From Candidatus Omnitrophota bacterium (GTDB taxonomy: Bacteria; Omnitrophota; Gorgyraeia; 2-01-FULL-45-10): a stretch of 64,000 bases of DNA. The DNA is taken from positions 1-64,000 of the forward strand of contig JBAZKM010000003.1 of the NCBI GenBank assembly GCA_041650805.1, given 5' to 3'. A program made the position numbers and the translations under genes. Positions 39,347-48,158 of the stretch are shown piece after piece. The number at the start of each line of letters is the position of its first letter. The stretch's first letter is position 1. The notes below the pieces were generated by a model. That model was not told the DNA's origin. It saw only the letters and a list, made by a program, of their open reading frames with translations, and did no database searches.

Positions 39347-40654
39347 ATGTCTAAGAAACTATGGGGTGGAAGATTTGCGAAGAAGACCGATCCTCTCGTA
39401 GAGAAGTTCTCGAGATCCATACAGTACGATCATAAGCTTGCCAGGTACGACGTCCTGGGTTCCATAGAACATGTGCGGATACTGAAGAGCTGCGGCATGA
39501 TCACGCCGGCCGAGGCGTATAAGATGACCGGCGCCCTGAGCTCTATCCTGGAGGATATCGAGAACGGGGTCTTTAAGTTTGACCGCACGAATGAGGATGT
39601 GCATACGAACATACAGAACGCGCTCGGGAAGAAGGTAGGCGACCTGGCCCTTAAGCTTCATACGGCCAGATCGAGGAACGACCAGGTGGTCTTTGCCGCA
39701 AAGATGTATACCAAGGAAGCGCTCTCAAAGATAGGGATAGAGATAGCGGCCCTGGGCGTATCGCTTTGCTCTCTGGGCGACAAGTACAGGGGGCTCATAA
39801 TACCCGGCTTCACGCATATGCAGCATGCCCAGCCGGTTTACCTTAAGAATTACCTGATGGCCTATATCAACATGACGAAGAGAGACGATAAAAGGCTGGA
39901 GCATATCTGCGATAATATAAAACCGACGATGGGCGCCGGCGCCATGGCGGGGACACCGATAAAGGCATCCTGCTACGGAAAGTTCGCCACCGCCAATTCG
40001 ATAGATGCCGTAAGCGACAGGGATTTCGTCATAGAGACATTGAGCGCCCTTGCCATACTGGGGATGCATCTTTCGCGGCTTGCCGAAGATCTGATAATAT
40101 GGGCTACGAAAGAGTTCGATTTCATAGAGATAGACGAGGCGTTCTGCACCGGCAGCTCGCTCATGCCGCAGAAGAAAAATCCTGACGCGCTCGAACTGAT
40201 AAGAGGATCGGCGGGGAGGCTTTACGGGAACCTCGTCAGCGTCCTCGTTACCATGAAGGGGCTTCCCCTGTCCTACAACCGGGATATGCAGCTCGATAAG
40301 GAGCCGCTATTCGACTCCCTTGAGATAGTCTCCTCCGAATTGAAGATCGCCTCGCGTATCGTCAGGACGCTCAGGTTCAACGAAGAGAAGGTCGCCGGGC
40401 ATCTCAGGGACGAATCCCTGTATGCTACGGATATCGTCTATTATCTTGTGGACCTCGGGGTCCCTTTTGCCAAAGCCCATACGCTGGTAGGTGAGCTTAT
40501 AAAATATTCCATTTCGAGCGGGATCGATGTAAAGAAGATGCCTGAAGACCTGCTCAGGAAGAAGCTCTCTCCGAAAGTATCGAAGAGAGAGATCGTCAAA
40601 AGGTTTGACCCGGAATTTTCGGTCAGATCGAAGAGATCGATAAGGAGAAGCTGA
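39347..40654 (+). CDS. argH: Argininosuccinate lyase
   Basis: The 435-residue enzyme releases arginine and fumarate. Seen are KLWGGRFAKK, TNEDVHTNIQ, TARSRNDQV, THMQHAQP and the mobile catalytic loop GSSLMPQKKNPD. The ATG at 39347 follows GAGGTG; a GTG two codons earlier is also possible. It is the last arginine gene of the run. Confidence 0.95.
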   Translation: MSKKLWGGRFAKKTDPLVEKFSRSIQYDHKLARYDVLGSIEHVRILKSCGMITPAEAYKMTGALSSILEDIENGVFKFDRTNEDVHTNIQNALGKKVGDLALKLHTARSRNDQVVFAAKMYTKEALSKIGIEIAALGVSLCSLGDKYRGLIIPGFTHMQHAQPVYLKNYLMAYINMTKRDDKRLEHICDNIKPTMGAGAMAGTPIKASCYGKFATANSIDAVSDRDFVIETLSALAILGMHLSRLAEDLIIWATKEFDFIEIDEAFCTGSSLMPQKKNPDALELIRGSAGRLYGNLVSVLVTMKGLPLSYNRDMQLDKEPLFDSLEIVSSELKIASRIVRTLRFNEEKVAGHLRDESLYATDIVYYLVDLGVPFAKAHTLVGELIKYSISSGIDVKKMPEDLLRKKLSPKVSKREIVKRFDPEFSVRSKRSIRRS

Positions 40655-40677
40655 AGAGGCGAAGCTTAAAACTGCCG

Positions 40678-41934
40678 ATGCACGATTTTACTTTTAAAGA
40701 TAACGAGCTCTATTGCGAAGGGGTGAAGGTCCGCGATATCTCCGAGAAGGTGTCGACGCCTTTCTGGCTGTACAGCCGGAAGACGCTCATAGACCATTAC
40801 AGGAAGCTTAAGAACGCCTTCAGGCCCATAGGGCCCCTCATATGTTTCTCGGTCAAGTCAAATTCCAATATAGCCATACTGCGGGCACTGGTGAAGGCAG
40901 GCGCAGGCCTGGACATAGTGTCCGGCGGTGAGCTTTACAGGGCGCGCCTTGCGGGCGCCGACCCGCGTAAGATCGTGTACGCGGGCGTCGGAAAGAGGCC
41001 GGATGAGATAGAGGATGCGGTGCGGCTTGGCATACTCTTCTTCAATGTGGAGTCGGAAGAGGAGCTGGATGAGATACAGCGCGTCGCGCGCTCCCTGAAT
41101 AAAAAGGTGAACGTGGCGATCAGGATAAATCCCGACGTGGTGCCAAAGACACATGTCTATATAACCACAGGCAAGGGTGAAACGAAATTCGGCCTCGATT
41201 TTGAGACGGTCCACAAGATATTCAATTCGCGGTGGCGATATCCCAACCTGAACATAAAGGGCGTCCATATACATATAGGTTCTCAAGTGCTGGATGCGCT
41301 CCCGTTCCAGAACGCGATAAAAAAGGTGCTCGAGTTCTTGGCCCGCTGCAAAATTTCCGTTGAATATATGAATATAGGAGGGGGGCTCGGCATAGTATAT
41401 TCGCTGGAGCATCCCCAGACCGCAAAGAGTTTTGCCGAGAAGGTCCTGCCCATGCTTAAGAAGTCGGGGCTCAGGATAATCCTGGAGCCGGGAAGGTTCA
41501 TCTCGGGGAATAGCGGTATACTGGTCACGAAAGTCCTGTACACAAAGCGTACGCCCAGGAAAAAGTTCATAATAGTCGACAGCGGCATGAGCGACCTCAT
41601 CCGGCCCAGCCTCTACGAGGCCTACCACAAGATCGTCCCTGTGAGCGTCAACGAATACAGCTCAGGGGAAGCCGAGAAGGTGGACGTCGTCGGCCCGATA
41701 TGCGAGAGCGGTGATTTCCTGGGGAAAGAGCGGCATCTTCCGCTTATCAGGAGGGGAGACCTCCTCGCGGTCATGGGCGCCGGCGCCTACGGGTTCACGA
41801 TGTCCAGCAACTACAATTCGAGGCCCAGGGCAGTCGAAGTGCTGGTCACGGGGAAAAGGTTCCATGTCATAAGGCGGCGCGAAGAGTATAAGGATCTCGT
41901 CCGCGGGGAACATATACCGAAGGAGTTGAAATGA
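40678..41934 (+). CDS. lysA: Diaminopimelate decarboxylase
   Basis: The 418-residue PLP enzyme makes lysine from meso-diaminopimelate. The PLP lysine is Lys60 in CFSVKSNSN. HIGSQ, EPGRFISGNSG and the CESGDFLG cysteine with the GAYGFTMSSNYN end are intact. It starts 24 bp behind argH, and its stop overlaps the start of the next gene (ATGA), joining the arginine and lysine sections. Confidence 0.95.
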   Translation: MHDFTFKDNELYCEGVKVRDISEKVSTPFWLYSRKTLIDHYRKLKNAFRPIGPLICFSVKSNSNIAILRALVKAGAGLDIVSGGELYRARLAGADPRKIVYAGVGKRPDEIEDAVRLGILFFNVESEEELDEIQRVARSLNKKVNVAIRINPDVVPKTHVYITTGKGETKFGLDFETVHKIFNSRWRYPNLNIKGVHIHIGSQVLDALPFQNAIKKVLEFLARCKISVEYMNIGGGLGIVYSLEHPQTAKSFAEKVLPMLKKSGLRIILEPGRFISGNSGILVTKVLYTKRTPRKKFIIVDSGMSDLIRPSLYEAYHKIVPVSVNEYSSGEAEKVDVVGPICESGDFLGKERHLPLIRRGDLLAVMGAGAYGFTMSSNYNSRPRAVEVLVTGKRFHVIRRREEYKDLVRGEHIPKELK

Positions 41935-42356
41935 TAAGGGCCGTTCTTCTTCCGGTTGTAGCCATAGCGGCCGTCTTTTCGGTCACTTGTGCCGCAGAGG
42001 ATATCCCCTTATCGGCCGAGGAAGGGAGACCGTCCCCTGGCAGGTCGGAGTTCGCGTCTCTTTCTACTGAAGAGCTCGAGAAGAGGCTGGACGCCGCTAA
42101 GTCAGAGATGGTCGACCTCAAGGCGGAGAACGATTATCTTAAGACAGAACCGCCTGATGTAATGATCAACGTAGGGATGATAGAGGAGACCGGGTTCGCA
42201 ATAGACGGCCGTGTCAGGTCGGACCTGCTGAACCCTCAAGCTGATGCGCGGATAAAAGGGAGGATGAAGGAACTGCGCCATATGGAGAGGGAGATAACGG
42301 CGGAGCTTGACAGGCGGTATATGGCCCCCACGGCCCCCGTAAAGGATGCTCAATGA
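41931..42356 (+). CDS. Small exported coiled-coil protein of unknown function
   Basis: The 141-residue protein has a signal peptide (cleavage near residue 22, TCAAED) with a cysteine at residue 20 that might be lipidated only if the lipobox VTCA is accepted. Residues 45-75 (TEELEKRLDAAKSEMVDLKAEN) and 100-125 form charged helices likely to be coiled coils. It overlaps both neighbours, lysA and dapF, by 4 bp, so it is translated with the lysine genes. I do not recognise a family. Confidence 0.65.
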   Translation: MIRAVLLPVVAIAAVFSVTCAAEDIPLSAEEGRPSPGRSEFASLSTEELEKRLDAAKSEMVDLKAENDYLKTEPPDVMINVGMIEETGFAIDGRVRSDLLNPQADARIKGRMKELRHMEREITAELDRRYMAPTAPVKDAQ

Positions 42357-43162
42357 AGACGATCGGGTTCACTAAGGCCGTTGCTACGGGCAATGACTTT
42401 ATAATAATAGATAATAGGGTATCGGGTATAGGGCATAGGGTATCGGACCTGGCGAAGAAGTTGTGCGACAGGAGGTGGTCCGTCGGCGCAGATGGTCTGC
42501 TCCTGGTGGAGCGCTCTAAAAAGGCCGATTTTAAGATGCGCATATTCAACCCGGACGGATCCGAGGCCGAGATGTGCGGCAACGGTTCGCGGTGCATAGC
42601 GCTTTATGCCGCTACGAAGAAGATAGCGGGGACGGAGATGGGCATAGAGACGCTGGCAGGGGTATTAAAGGCGTATGTAAAGAAGGATACGGTCAAGGTA
42701 AGGTTGTCGGACCCTAAAGATATAAAATGGAATCTGTGCCTGACGATACACGAATGCCCCTACCAGGTCAATTTCGTGAATACGGGGGTTCCTCATGCCG
42801 TGCATTTTGTCAAAGATGCGGACGGGGTCGATGTAAAGAGCCTTGGTTCCGATATGAGATATCATAAAGAGTTCTCTCCCTACGGATCGAATGTCGATTT
42901 CGTCGAGATAGTCCGCGGGAACAGGATAAAGGTGAGGACATACGAGAGGGGCGTAGAGGATGAAACGCTTGCCTGCGGTACGGGGGCGGTGGCAAGCGCG
43001 ATCATATCGGCGGAGGCCGAGAAGATATCCTCGCCTGTCATCGTCGAGACGAAGAGCGGAGAGAGATTGAACGTCTATTTTGAGATAGTGGAAAGGGTTT
43101 TCACGAACGTCTACCTGGAAGGCAGGGCTCAGCTGGTATATGAAGGGAAGATAAAGATATGA
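42353..43162 (+). CDS. dapF: Diaminopimelate epimerase
   Basis: The 269-residue enzyme converts LL- to meso-diaminopimelate. The two catalytic cysteines are Cys75 in EMCGNGSRC and Cys208 in LACGTGAVA. Between FIIIDN and the DLAKKLCDR helix, residues 21-31 (RVSGIGHRVSD) are encoded by a tandem heptamer repeat at 42416-42445, in a surface loop that varies in the family. The gene overlaps neighbours on both sides by 4 bp. Confidence 0.95.
   Translation: MKTIGFTKAVATGNDFIIIDNRVSGIGHRVSDLAKKLCDRRWSVGADGLLLVERSKKADFKMRIFNPDGSEAEMCGNGSRCIALYAATKKIAGTEMGIETLAGVLKAYVKKDTVKVRLSDPKDIKWNLCLTIHECPYQVNFVNTGVPHAVHFVKDADGVDVKSLGSDMRYHKEFSPYGSNVDFVEIVRGNRIKVRTYERGVEDETLACGTGAVASAIISAEAEKISSPVIVETKSGERLNVYFEIVERVFTNVYLEGRAQLVYEGKIKI
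42416..42445 (+). repeat. In-frame heptamer repeat (AGGGTAT)4 inside dapF
   Basis: AGGGTAT, CGGGTAT, AGGGCAT and AGGGTAT encode part of the dapF loop NRVSGIGHRVSD. The same heptamer occurs at 52928-52976, where a possible reading gives nearly the same peptide (YRVSGIGYRV). Confidence 0.8.
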
Positions 43163-44049
43163 AAAACAACAGAAACGTCTTCAGGGGTTCCATGGTGGCG
43201 CTCGTTACGCCTTTCCGGGGCGGAAAGATAGACGAAAAGGCGCTGGGAAAGCTGGTCGAATTCCATATAAAGAACGGTACCACGGCGCTCGTCCCGTGCG
43301 GCACGACCGGGGAGTCGGCCACGCTTTCGTATGACGAACATGACAGGGTCATAGAGCTTACGATAAAATTCGCCCGCGGCAGGATCCCCGTCATAGCCGG
43401 CACGGGTTCCAACTCTACCGAGGAAGCGATCATGCTTACAAGACACGCCGAGAAGGCCGGCGCCGACGCCTCCCTTCAGGTGAGCCCGTATTACAACAGG
43501 CCTACCCAGAAGGGGCTCTACCTCCATTTCAAGGCGGTAGCGGAGGCGGTCAATATCCCGATAATACTTTATAACATCGCTTCGCGCACCGGGGTGAACA
43601 TCGAACCGGAGACGATGGCGCGCCTTGCCGAGGTCAAAAATATAGCGGGGGTGAAGGAAGCGAGCGGGAGCCTTGAGCAGATGTCCAGGATAAGGAAGCT
43701 TTGTCCCGGGGAGTTCCTGCTGATATCCGGAGATGATGCTCTCACGCTCCCCGTAATGTCGATAGGCGGAGTGGGGATAATATCCGTCGTATCGAATATA
43801 ATCCCGCGTGATGTGGCACAGATGTGCGGCGCGTACGAAAAGGGCGACACCGGAGAGGCCGAGGCCCTCCATTATAAGATGCTGCCGCTTGTAAAGGCGA
43901 TGTTCATCGAGACGAACCCCATACCCGTCAAGACGGCGATGGGGCTGATGAAGATGATAGATCCCGAGATGCGCCTTCCGCTATGCGAGATGCTCCCGGA
44001 GAACAGGGAGAAACTGGTCAGGGAGTTGAAAGCGTACAGGCTGATATAG
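43159..44049 (+). CDS. dapA: 4-hydroxy-tetrahydrodipicolinate synthase
   Basis: The 296-residue enzyme condenses pyruvate and aspartate semialdehyde. The Schiff-base lysine is Lys166 in AGVKEASG. The GTTGESATLS motif near residue 48 and VSPYYNRPTQ with the catalytic tyrosine are present. It overlaps dapF by 4 bp. Confidence 0.95.
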   Translation: MKNNRNVFRGSMVALVTPFRGGKIDEKALGKLVEFHIKNGTTALVPCGTTGESATLSYDEHDRVIELTIKFARGRIPVIAGTGSNSTEEAIMLTRHAEKAGADASLQVSPYYNRPTQKGLYLHFKAVAEAVNIPIILYNIASRTGVNIEPETMARLAEVKNIAGVKEASGSLEQMSRIRKLCPGEFLLISGDDALTLPVMSIGGVGIISVVSNIIPRDVAQMCGAYEKGDTGEAEALHYKMLPLVKAMFIETNPIPVKTAMGLMKMIDPEMRLPLCEMLPENREKLVRELKAYRLI

Positions 44050-44063
44050 AAGAGGAGCTTAAC

Positions 44064-44738
44064 GTGATAAAGATATGCGTGAGCGGCGCGAAGGGAAAGA
44101 TGGGTTCGAGGATCGTAGAACTTGCCAGGGACGATGATGCTTTCGAGGTCGCCGGAGAATTCGACATCGGGGACGAGCCGGAGCCGATGATAGAACTGTG
44201 TGATTGTCTGGTAGAGTTCACCGCCCCGGACGCTACGATAGAGCACCTGGAATTATGTAAAAAACATAAGAAGGCTATCGTCATTGGGACTACCGGGCTT
44301 TCCGAAGAGCAAAAGGCAAAGATAGAAGAGGCAGCCGCAAAGATACCGGTCGTCTTTTCGCCGAATATGTCCATAGGCGTCAATCTCCTCTTCAAGATGG
44401 TGCGCGATGCCTCAAGGATACTGGGCCCGGATTACAGCGTAGAGATAATAGAAGCCCATCATGCCCAGAAGAAGGATGCGCCCAGCGGGACTGCGAAGGA
44501 GATGGCGAAGATCGTAAAAGAGGAGAAGGGCGATGTCAAAGTGCCGATAGAATCGGTACGCGAGGGCGATATCGTAGGAGAGCACACGATCACATTCGAC
44601 AGCCCCTTCGATGTGATAGAGATCACCCATAGCGCCAAGACGCGCGATATACTCGTGAAAGGGGCGCTGGCAGCGGTTAAGTTCGTCGTCACGAAAGGTC
44701 ACGGGTTGTTCACTATGAAGGAAGTGCTGGGGCTTTGA
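44064..44738 (+). CDS. dapB: 4-hydroxy-tetrahydrodipicolinate reductase
   Basis: The 224-residue enzyme shows the dinucleotide loop VSGAKGKMGSRI, GTTGLSEEQ, EAHHAQKKDAPSGTA with the catalytic histidine and lysine, and the FVVTKGHGLFTM end. The GTG at 44064 is chosen by GAAGAGGAGC upstream; longer readings would run into dapA. At 224 residues it is somewhat short, with a trimmed nucleotide-binding domain. Confidence 0.92.
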   Translation: MIKICVSGAKGKMGSRIVELARDDDAFEVAGEFDIGDEPEPMIELCDCLVEFTAPDATIEHLELCKKHKKAIVIGTTGLSEEQKAKIEEAAAKIPVVFSPNMSIGVNLLFKMVRDASRILGPDYSVEIIEAHHAQKKDAPSGTAKEMAKIVKEEKGDVKVPIESVREGDIVGEHTITFDSPFDVIEITHSAKTRDILVKGALAAVKFVVTKGHGLFTMKEVLGL

Positions 44739-44760
44739 AAATTTTCATTGAAAGGCGGAT

Positions 44761-45930
44761 ATGATCCGAATTGAGAAATCAGAGCGGTTGAAGAAGCTGC
44801 CGCCGTATCTATTCGTCGAGATAGATAAGGCGAAGAAGAAGGCGCGGGATGAGGGGCGTGACGTTATCGACCTCGGCATCGGCGACCCGGACATCCCGAC
44901 GCCCAGGTTCATCATAGACGCGCTCCAAAAGGCGGCGCGCGACCCAAGGACGCACCGCTATGCCCTGGACCAGGGTATGCCGGAGTTCCGGCAGGCGGTC
45001 GCAAATTGGTACAGGAAGCGGTTCGGCGTATCTATGGACATAGAACGCGAGATACATCCGTTGATAGGCTCTAAAGAGGGCATAGCGCATATACCGCTTG
45101 CCTTCGTAAACCCCGGCGACACGGTCCTCGTGCCCGATCCCTGTTACCCCCCGTACCGGTCGGGGACGATATTCGCAGGCGGCGATGTCGTTCCGATGCC
45201 GCTCGAAGAGAAGAACGATTTCCTCCCGGACCTGAAGGCCGTCAACCATCACATCCTCAACAGGGTCAGGATGCTATTCATAAATTATCCCAATAACCCG
45301 ACGGCAGCCGTGTGCGATAAGGCCTTCCTGAAAGAGGTCGTCGGTTTCGCGTTGAAGCATAATATAATCGTCTGCCACGACGCCGCGTACTCGGAGATCG
45401 CCTTCGACGGTTTCCGTCCTCCGAGCATATTTGAGATCGACGGCGCCAGGGAAGTGGCCGTAGAATTCCATTCGCTCTCGAAAACGTTCAATATGACCGG
45501 CTGGCGGATAGGTTTCGCGTGCGGCAATCCGCAGCTTATCGAGGGACTGGCGAAGGTAAAGGCGAACATAGATTCCGGCGTATTCTCCGCGATACAGATG
45601 GCAGGTATCGCGGCCCTGAATAATTACGACAGGCATATCAATTCCGTCATAAAGATATACGAAGAGAGACGGGATATACTCGTTGACGGGCTCAACGGCA
45701 TAGGCTGGAATGTCAGGAAGCCGAAGGCCACTTTCTACGTATGGGCCAAGGTCCTGCCGCGCTACACATCGGCTACCCTTGCGCAGGCGCTTCTGGAGAA
45801 GGCCGATATCGTCGCCACTCCGGGCAACGGTTTCGGCGCACACGGCGAAGGGTATATCAGGATGGTCGTCACCGTAGACAAGAGGCGCATAAAAGAGGCG
45901 GTCGAACGGATCAAAAAGAGGCTTCTCTAG
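44761..45930 (+). CDS. dapL: LL-diaminopimelate aminotransferase
   Basis: The 389-residue class I/II aminotransferase makes LL-diaminopimelate directly from tetrahydrodipicolinate, bypassing acyl intermediates. The start SERLKKLPPYLFVEID, DLGIGDPDIPTP, NYPNNPTAAV and the PLP lysine in SLSKTFNMTGWRIG are typical of DapL. Its place behind dapB, and the absence of dapD, dapC and dapE in the window, support this route. Confidence 0.9.
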   Translation: MIRIEKSERLKKLPPYLFVEIDKAKKKARDEGRDVIDLGIGDPDIPTPRFIIDALQKAARDPRTHRYALDQGMPEFRQAVANWYRKRFGVSMDIEREIHPLIGSKEGIAHIPLAFVNPGDTVLVPDPCYPPYRSGTIFAGGDVVPMPLEEKNDFLPDLKAVNHHILNRVRMLFINYPNNPTAAVCDKAFLKEVVGFALKHNIIVCHDAAYSEIAFDGFRPPSIFEIDGAREVAVEFHSLSKTFNMTGWRIGFACGNPQLIEGLAKVKANIDSGVFSAIQMAGIAALNNYDRHINSVIKIYEERRDILVDGLNGIGWNVRKPKATFYVWAKVLPRYTSATLAQALLEKADIVATPGNGFGAHGEGYIRMVVTVDKRRIKEAVERIKKRLL

Positions 45931-45931
45931 A

Positions 45932-46339
45932 ATGGTACTCTGCTACATAGGCATCGGCTCGAACCTGGGTGACAGGCGCAGGCATATCGATACCGCTATA
46001 GAGGAATTGCGGAAAGACCGCGAGATAAAGGTGAAGCGCGTATCGTCAATATACGAGACGGACCCTATAAGCGATATCCCGCAGGGGAGATTCCTGAACG
46101 GTGTCCTCGAGATAGAGACGGACCTCGCGCCCATGGAGCTGCTCGGGAGGCTTAACGCTATCGAAAAGGGACTTGGCCGCACAAGGAGCGTCAGGAACGG
46201 CCCCAGGACGATCGACCTGGACATACTGTATTACGGAGACGAGAAGGTATATATGCGCAGTCTGATAATACCCCACCCGAAGATCCGGGAGAGGGATTTT
46301 GTGCTTAAGGGGCTGCGGGAGCTGGGTAAGACAAGATGA
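45932..46339 (+). CDS. folK: 2-amino-4-hydroxy-6-hydroxymethyldihydropteridine pyrophosphokinase
   Basis: The 135-residue folate enzyme has IGIGSNLGDRR at the N-terminus, SSIYETDPI and the GPRTIDLDIL signature with the two metal-binding aspartates. It is short but complete. The start lies one base behind dapL, and the stop overlaps panC by 4 bp. Confidence 0.93.
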   Translation: MVLCYIGIGSNLGDRRRHIDTAIEELRKDREIKVKRVSSIYETDPISDIPQGRFLNGVLEIETDLAPMELLGRLNAIEKGLGRTRSVRNGPRTIDLDILYYGDEKVYMRSLIIPHPKIRERDFVLKGLRELGKTR

Positions 46340-47181
46340 AGACAGTCAACAGCGTCTCAAGGATGATGACCCTTTCCAAGATGATGAGGAAGGAAGGCAA
46401 GTCCGTCGGATTTGTACCGACGATGGGGTATCTGCATGAAGGGCACCTCAGCCTGGCAAAGACCGCCCGCAAGCACACCGATATAGTGGTGATGAGCATA
46501 TTCGTAAATCCGGCGCAATTCGGCCCGGGCGAAGATTTTGACAGATACCCGCGCGATCTCAAGCGCGACGAAGAGCTTGCGGGGAGCGCCGGCGTGGATA
46601 TCCTGTTTTACCCGTCGGTGAAGGAGATGTACCCCGCAGGATACGCGACTTATGTCACCGTAGAGAGGTTGAGCGAAAAACTTTGCGGCGGTTTACGGCC
46701 GGGCCACTTCAAGGGAGTGGCCACGGTCGTTACAAAATTATTCGGCATAATAAAGCCGGATATCGCATACTTCGGCCAAAAAGACGCCCAGCAGGCCATG
46801 ATCATCAAAAAGATGGCAGATGACCTGAATATGGGCGTCGAAGTGAAGGTCCTGCCCACTATAAGGGAGAAAGACGGTCTTGCGATGAGCTCCAGGAACG
46901 TCTACCTTTCGGAGGGCGAGCGGAAGGACGCGGGCGTATTGTACGAATCGCTCCGGAAGGCGGAAGGTCTTATAAAGGAAGGCGAAAGGGACGCGAAGAA
47001 GATATCCGGGACGATACGGGACATGATAATGGCAAGACCGGGAGTGAAGATAGATTACGTGGCTATTGTGGACGCGAAAGAGTTTAACGAGGTCAGGACG
47101 ATATCGGGTGAAACGCTTATTGCCCTCGCCGTCTTCGTCGGAACAACGCGGCTTATCGACAACATCATCATAAAAGGGTGA
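46336..47181 (+). CDS. panC: Pantothenate synthetase
   Basis: The 281-residue enzyme joins pantoate and beta-alanine. Seen are the nucleotide-binding PTMGYLHEGHLSL, FVNPAQFGPGEDFDRYPR, FGQKDAQQAMI and the KMSKS-like AMSSRNVYL. panB and panD are not in this window. It overlaps folK and nadA by 4 bp each. Confidence 0.95.
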   Translation: MKTVNSVSRMMTLSKMMRKEGKSVGFVPTMGYLHEGHLSLAKTARKHTDIVVMSIFVNPAQFGPGEDFDRYPRDLKRDEELAGSAGVDILFYPSVKEMYPAGYATYVTVERLSEKLCGGLRPGHFKGVATVVTKLFGIIKPDIAYFGQKDAQQAMIIKKMADDLNMGVEVKVLPTIREKDGLAMSSRNVYLSEGERKDAGVLYESLRKAEGLIKEGERDAKKISGTIRDMIMARPGVKIDYVAIVDAKEFNEVRTISGETLIALAVFVGTTRLIDNIIIKG

Positions 47182-48158
47182 AGAGCATGGTATATACTAA
47201 AAATGACGATCTGAAATACAACGAAACGCTGAAGAAGAAGATAGCGCAGCTCAAGAAGAAACGGAACGCCGTCATCATAGCCCATAATTACCAGCGCGAC
47301 GAGATACAGGAGATCGCCGATATAAGCGGCGACAGCCTCGCCTTGTCGCAGGCAGCGGTGCGTACGGACGCGGACGTCATCGTCTTCTGCGGGGTCCGGT
47401 TCATGGCAGAGAGCGCATCCATCCTGAACCCGGATAAGAAGGTCCTCCTGCCGGTCCAGGAGGCCGGATGTCCCCTGGCCGATATGATAACGCCGGAGAA
47501 ACTGCGCGCCAAGAAGAGGGAGCACCCGTCTGCCGCCGTCGTCTGTTACGTGAATTCAAGCGCTGAGGTTAAGGCGGAGAGCGACATAGCATGTACTTCG
47601 AGCAACGCCATCGAAGTGGTGAGGTCGCTGACGGAACGGCAGGTCATATTCGTGCCGGATAAGAACCTGGGGAGGTATGTCCAGACGCAGGTCCCGGAAA
47701 AAGAGATAATACTCTGGGACGGGTTCTGCCCGACCCATATACGTGTCCAGGAAGAGGATATCGTAAATACCAAGAAGCGTTACCCCAAAGCGGAGGTTAT
47801 AGCGCATCCGGAATGCAACCCGGAGGTCCTCGCGCTCTCGGACCATATATGTTCTACCGGAGGGATGTTCAAATACGTTAAGGCATCGAAGACGGAAGAG
47901 TTCGTCATAGCCACTGAATCCGGGATGTTGTACAAACTGCAGAAGGACAACCCCGGGAAGAGATTTTACCTGCCTACGCAGAACCTCGTCTGCGCCAACA
48001 TGAAACTCATTACGCTCGGTTGGGTGGCCCACAGCCTCGAGATGCTCGTCTATGAAGTGAGGGTATCCGACGAGGTAAGGGATAAGGCAAAGAAGGCGCT
48101 CGATCGTATGCTCAAGGTGACGGGGGAGAAGAAGGAAGCGGCGTTGGCGGGGTATTGA
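47178..48158 (+). CDS. nadA: Quinolinate synthase
   Basis: The 326-residue 4Fe-4S enzyme makes quinolinate from iminoaspartate. Seen are IIAHNYQRDEIQEIADISGDSL, VFCGVRFMAE with the first cluster cysteine, the second in DGFCPTH and the third in LVCANMK. The start is GTG overlapping panC; an ATG three codons later is possible. The next gene supplies iminoaspartate. Confidence 0.94.
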   Translation: MKSMVYTKNDDLKYNETLKKKIAQLKKKRNAVIIAHNYQRDEIQEIADISGDSLALSQAAVRTDADVIVFCGVRFMAESASILNPDKKVLLPVQEAGCPLADMITPEKLRAKKREHPSAAVVCYVNSSAEVKAESDIACTSSNAIEVVRSLTERQVIFVPDKNLGRYVQTQVPEKEIILWDGFCPTHIRVQEEDIVNTKKRYPKAEVIAHPECNPEVLALSDHICSTGGMFKYVKASKTEEFVIATESGMLYKLQKDNPGKRFYLPTQNLVCANMKLITLGWVAHSLEMLVYEVRVSDEVRDKAKKALDRMLKVTGEKKEAALAGY

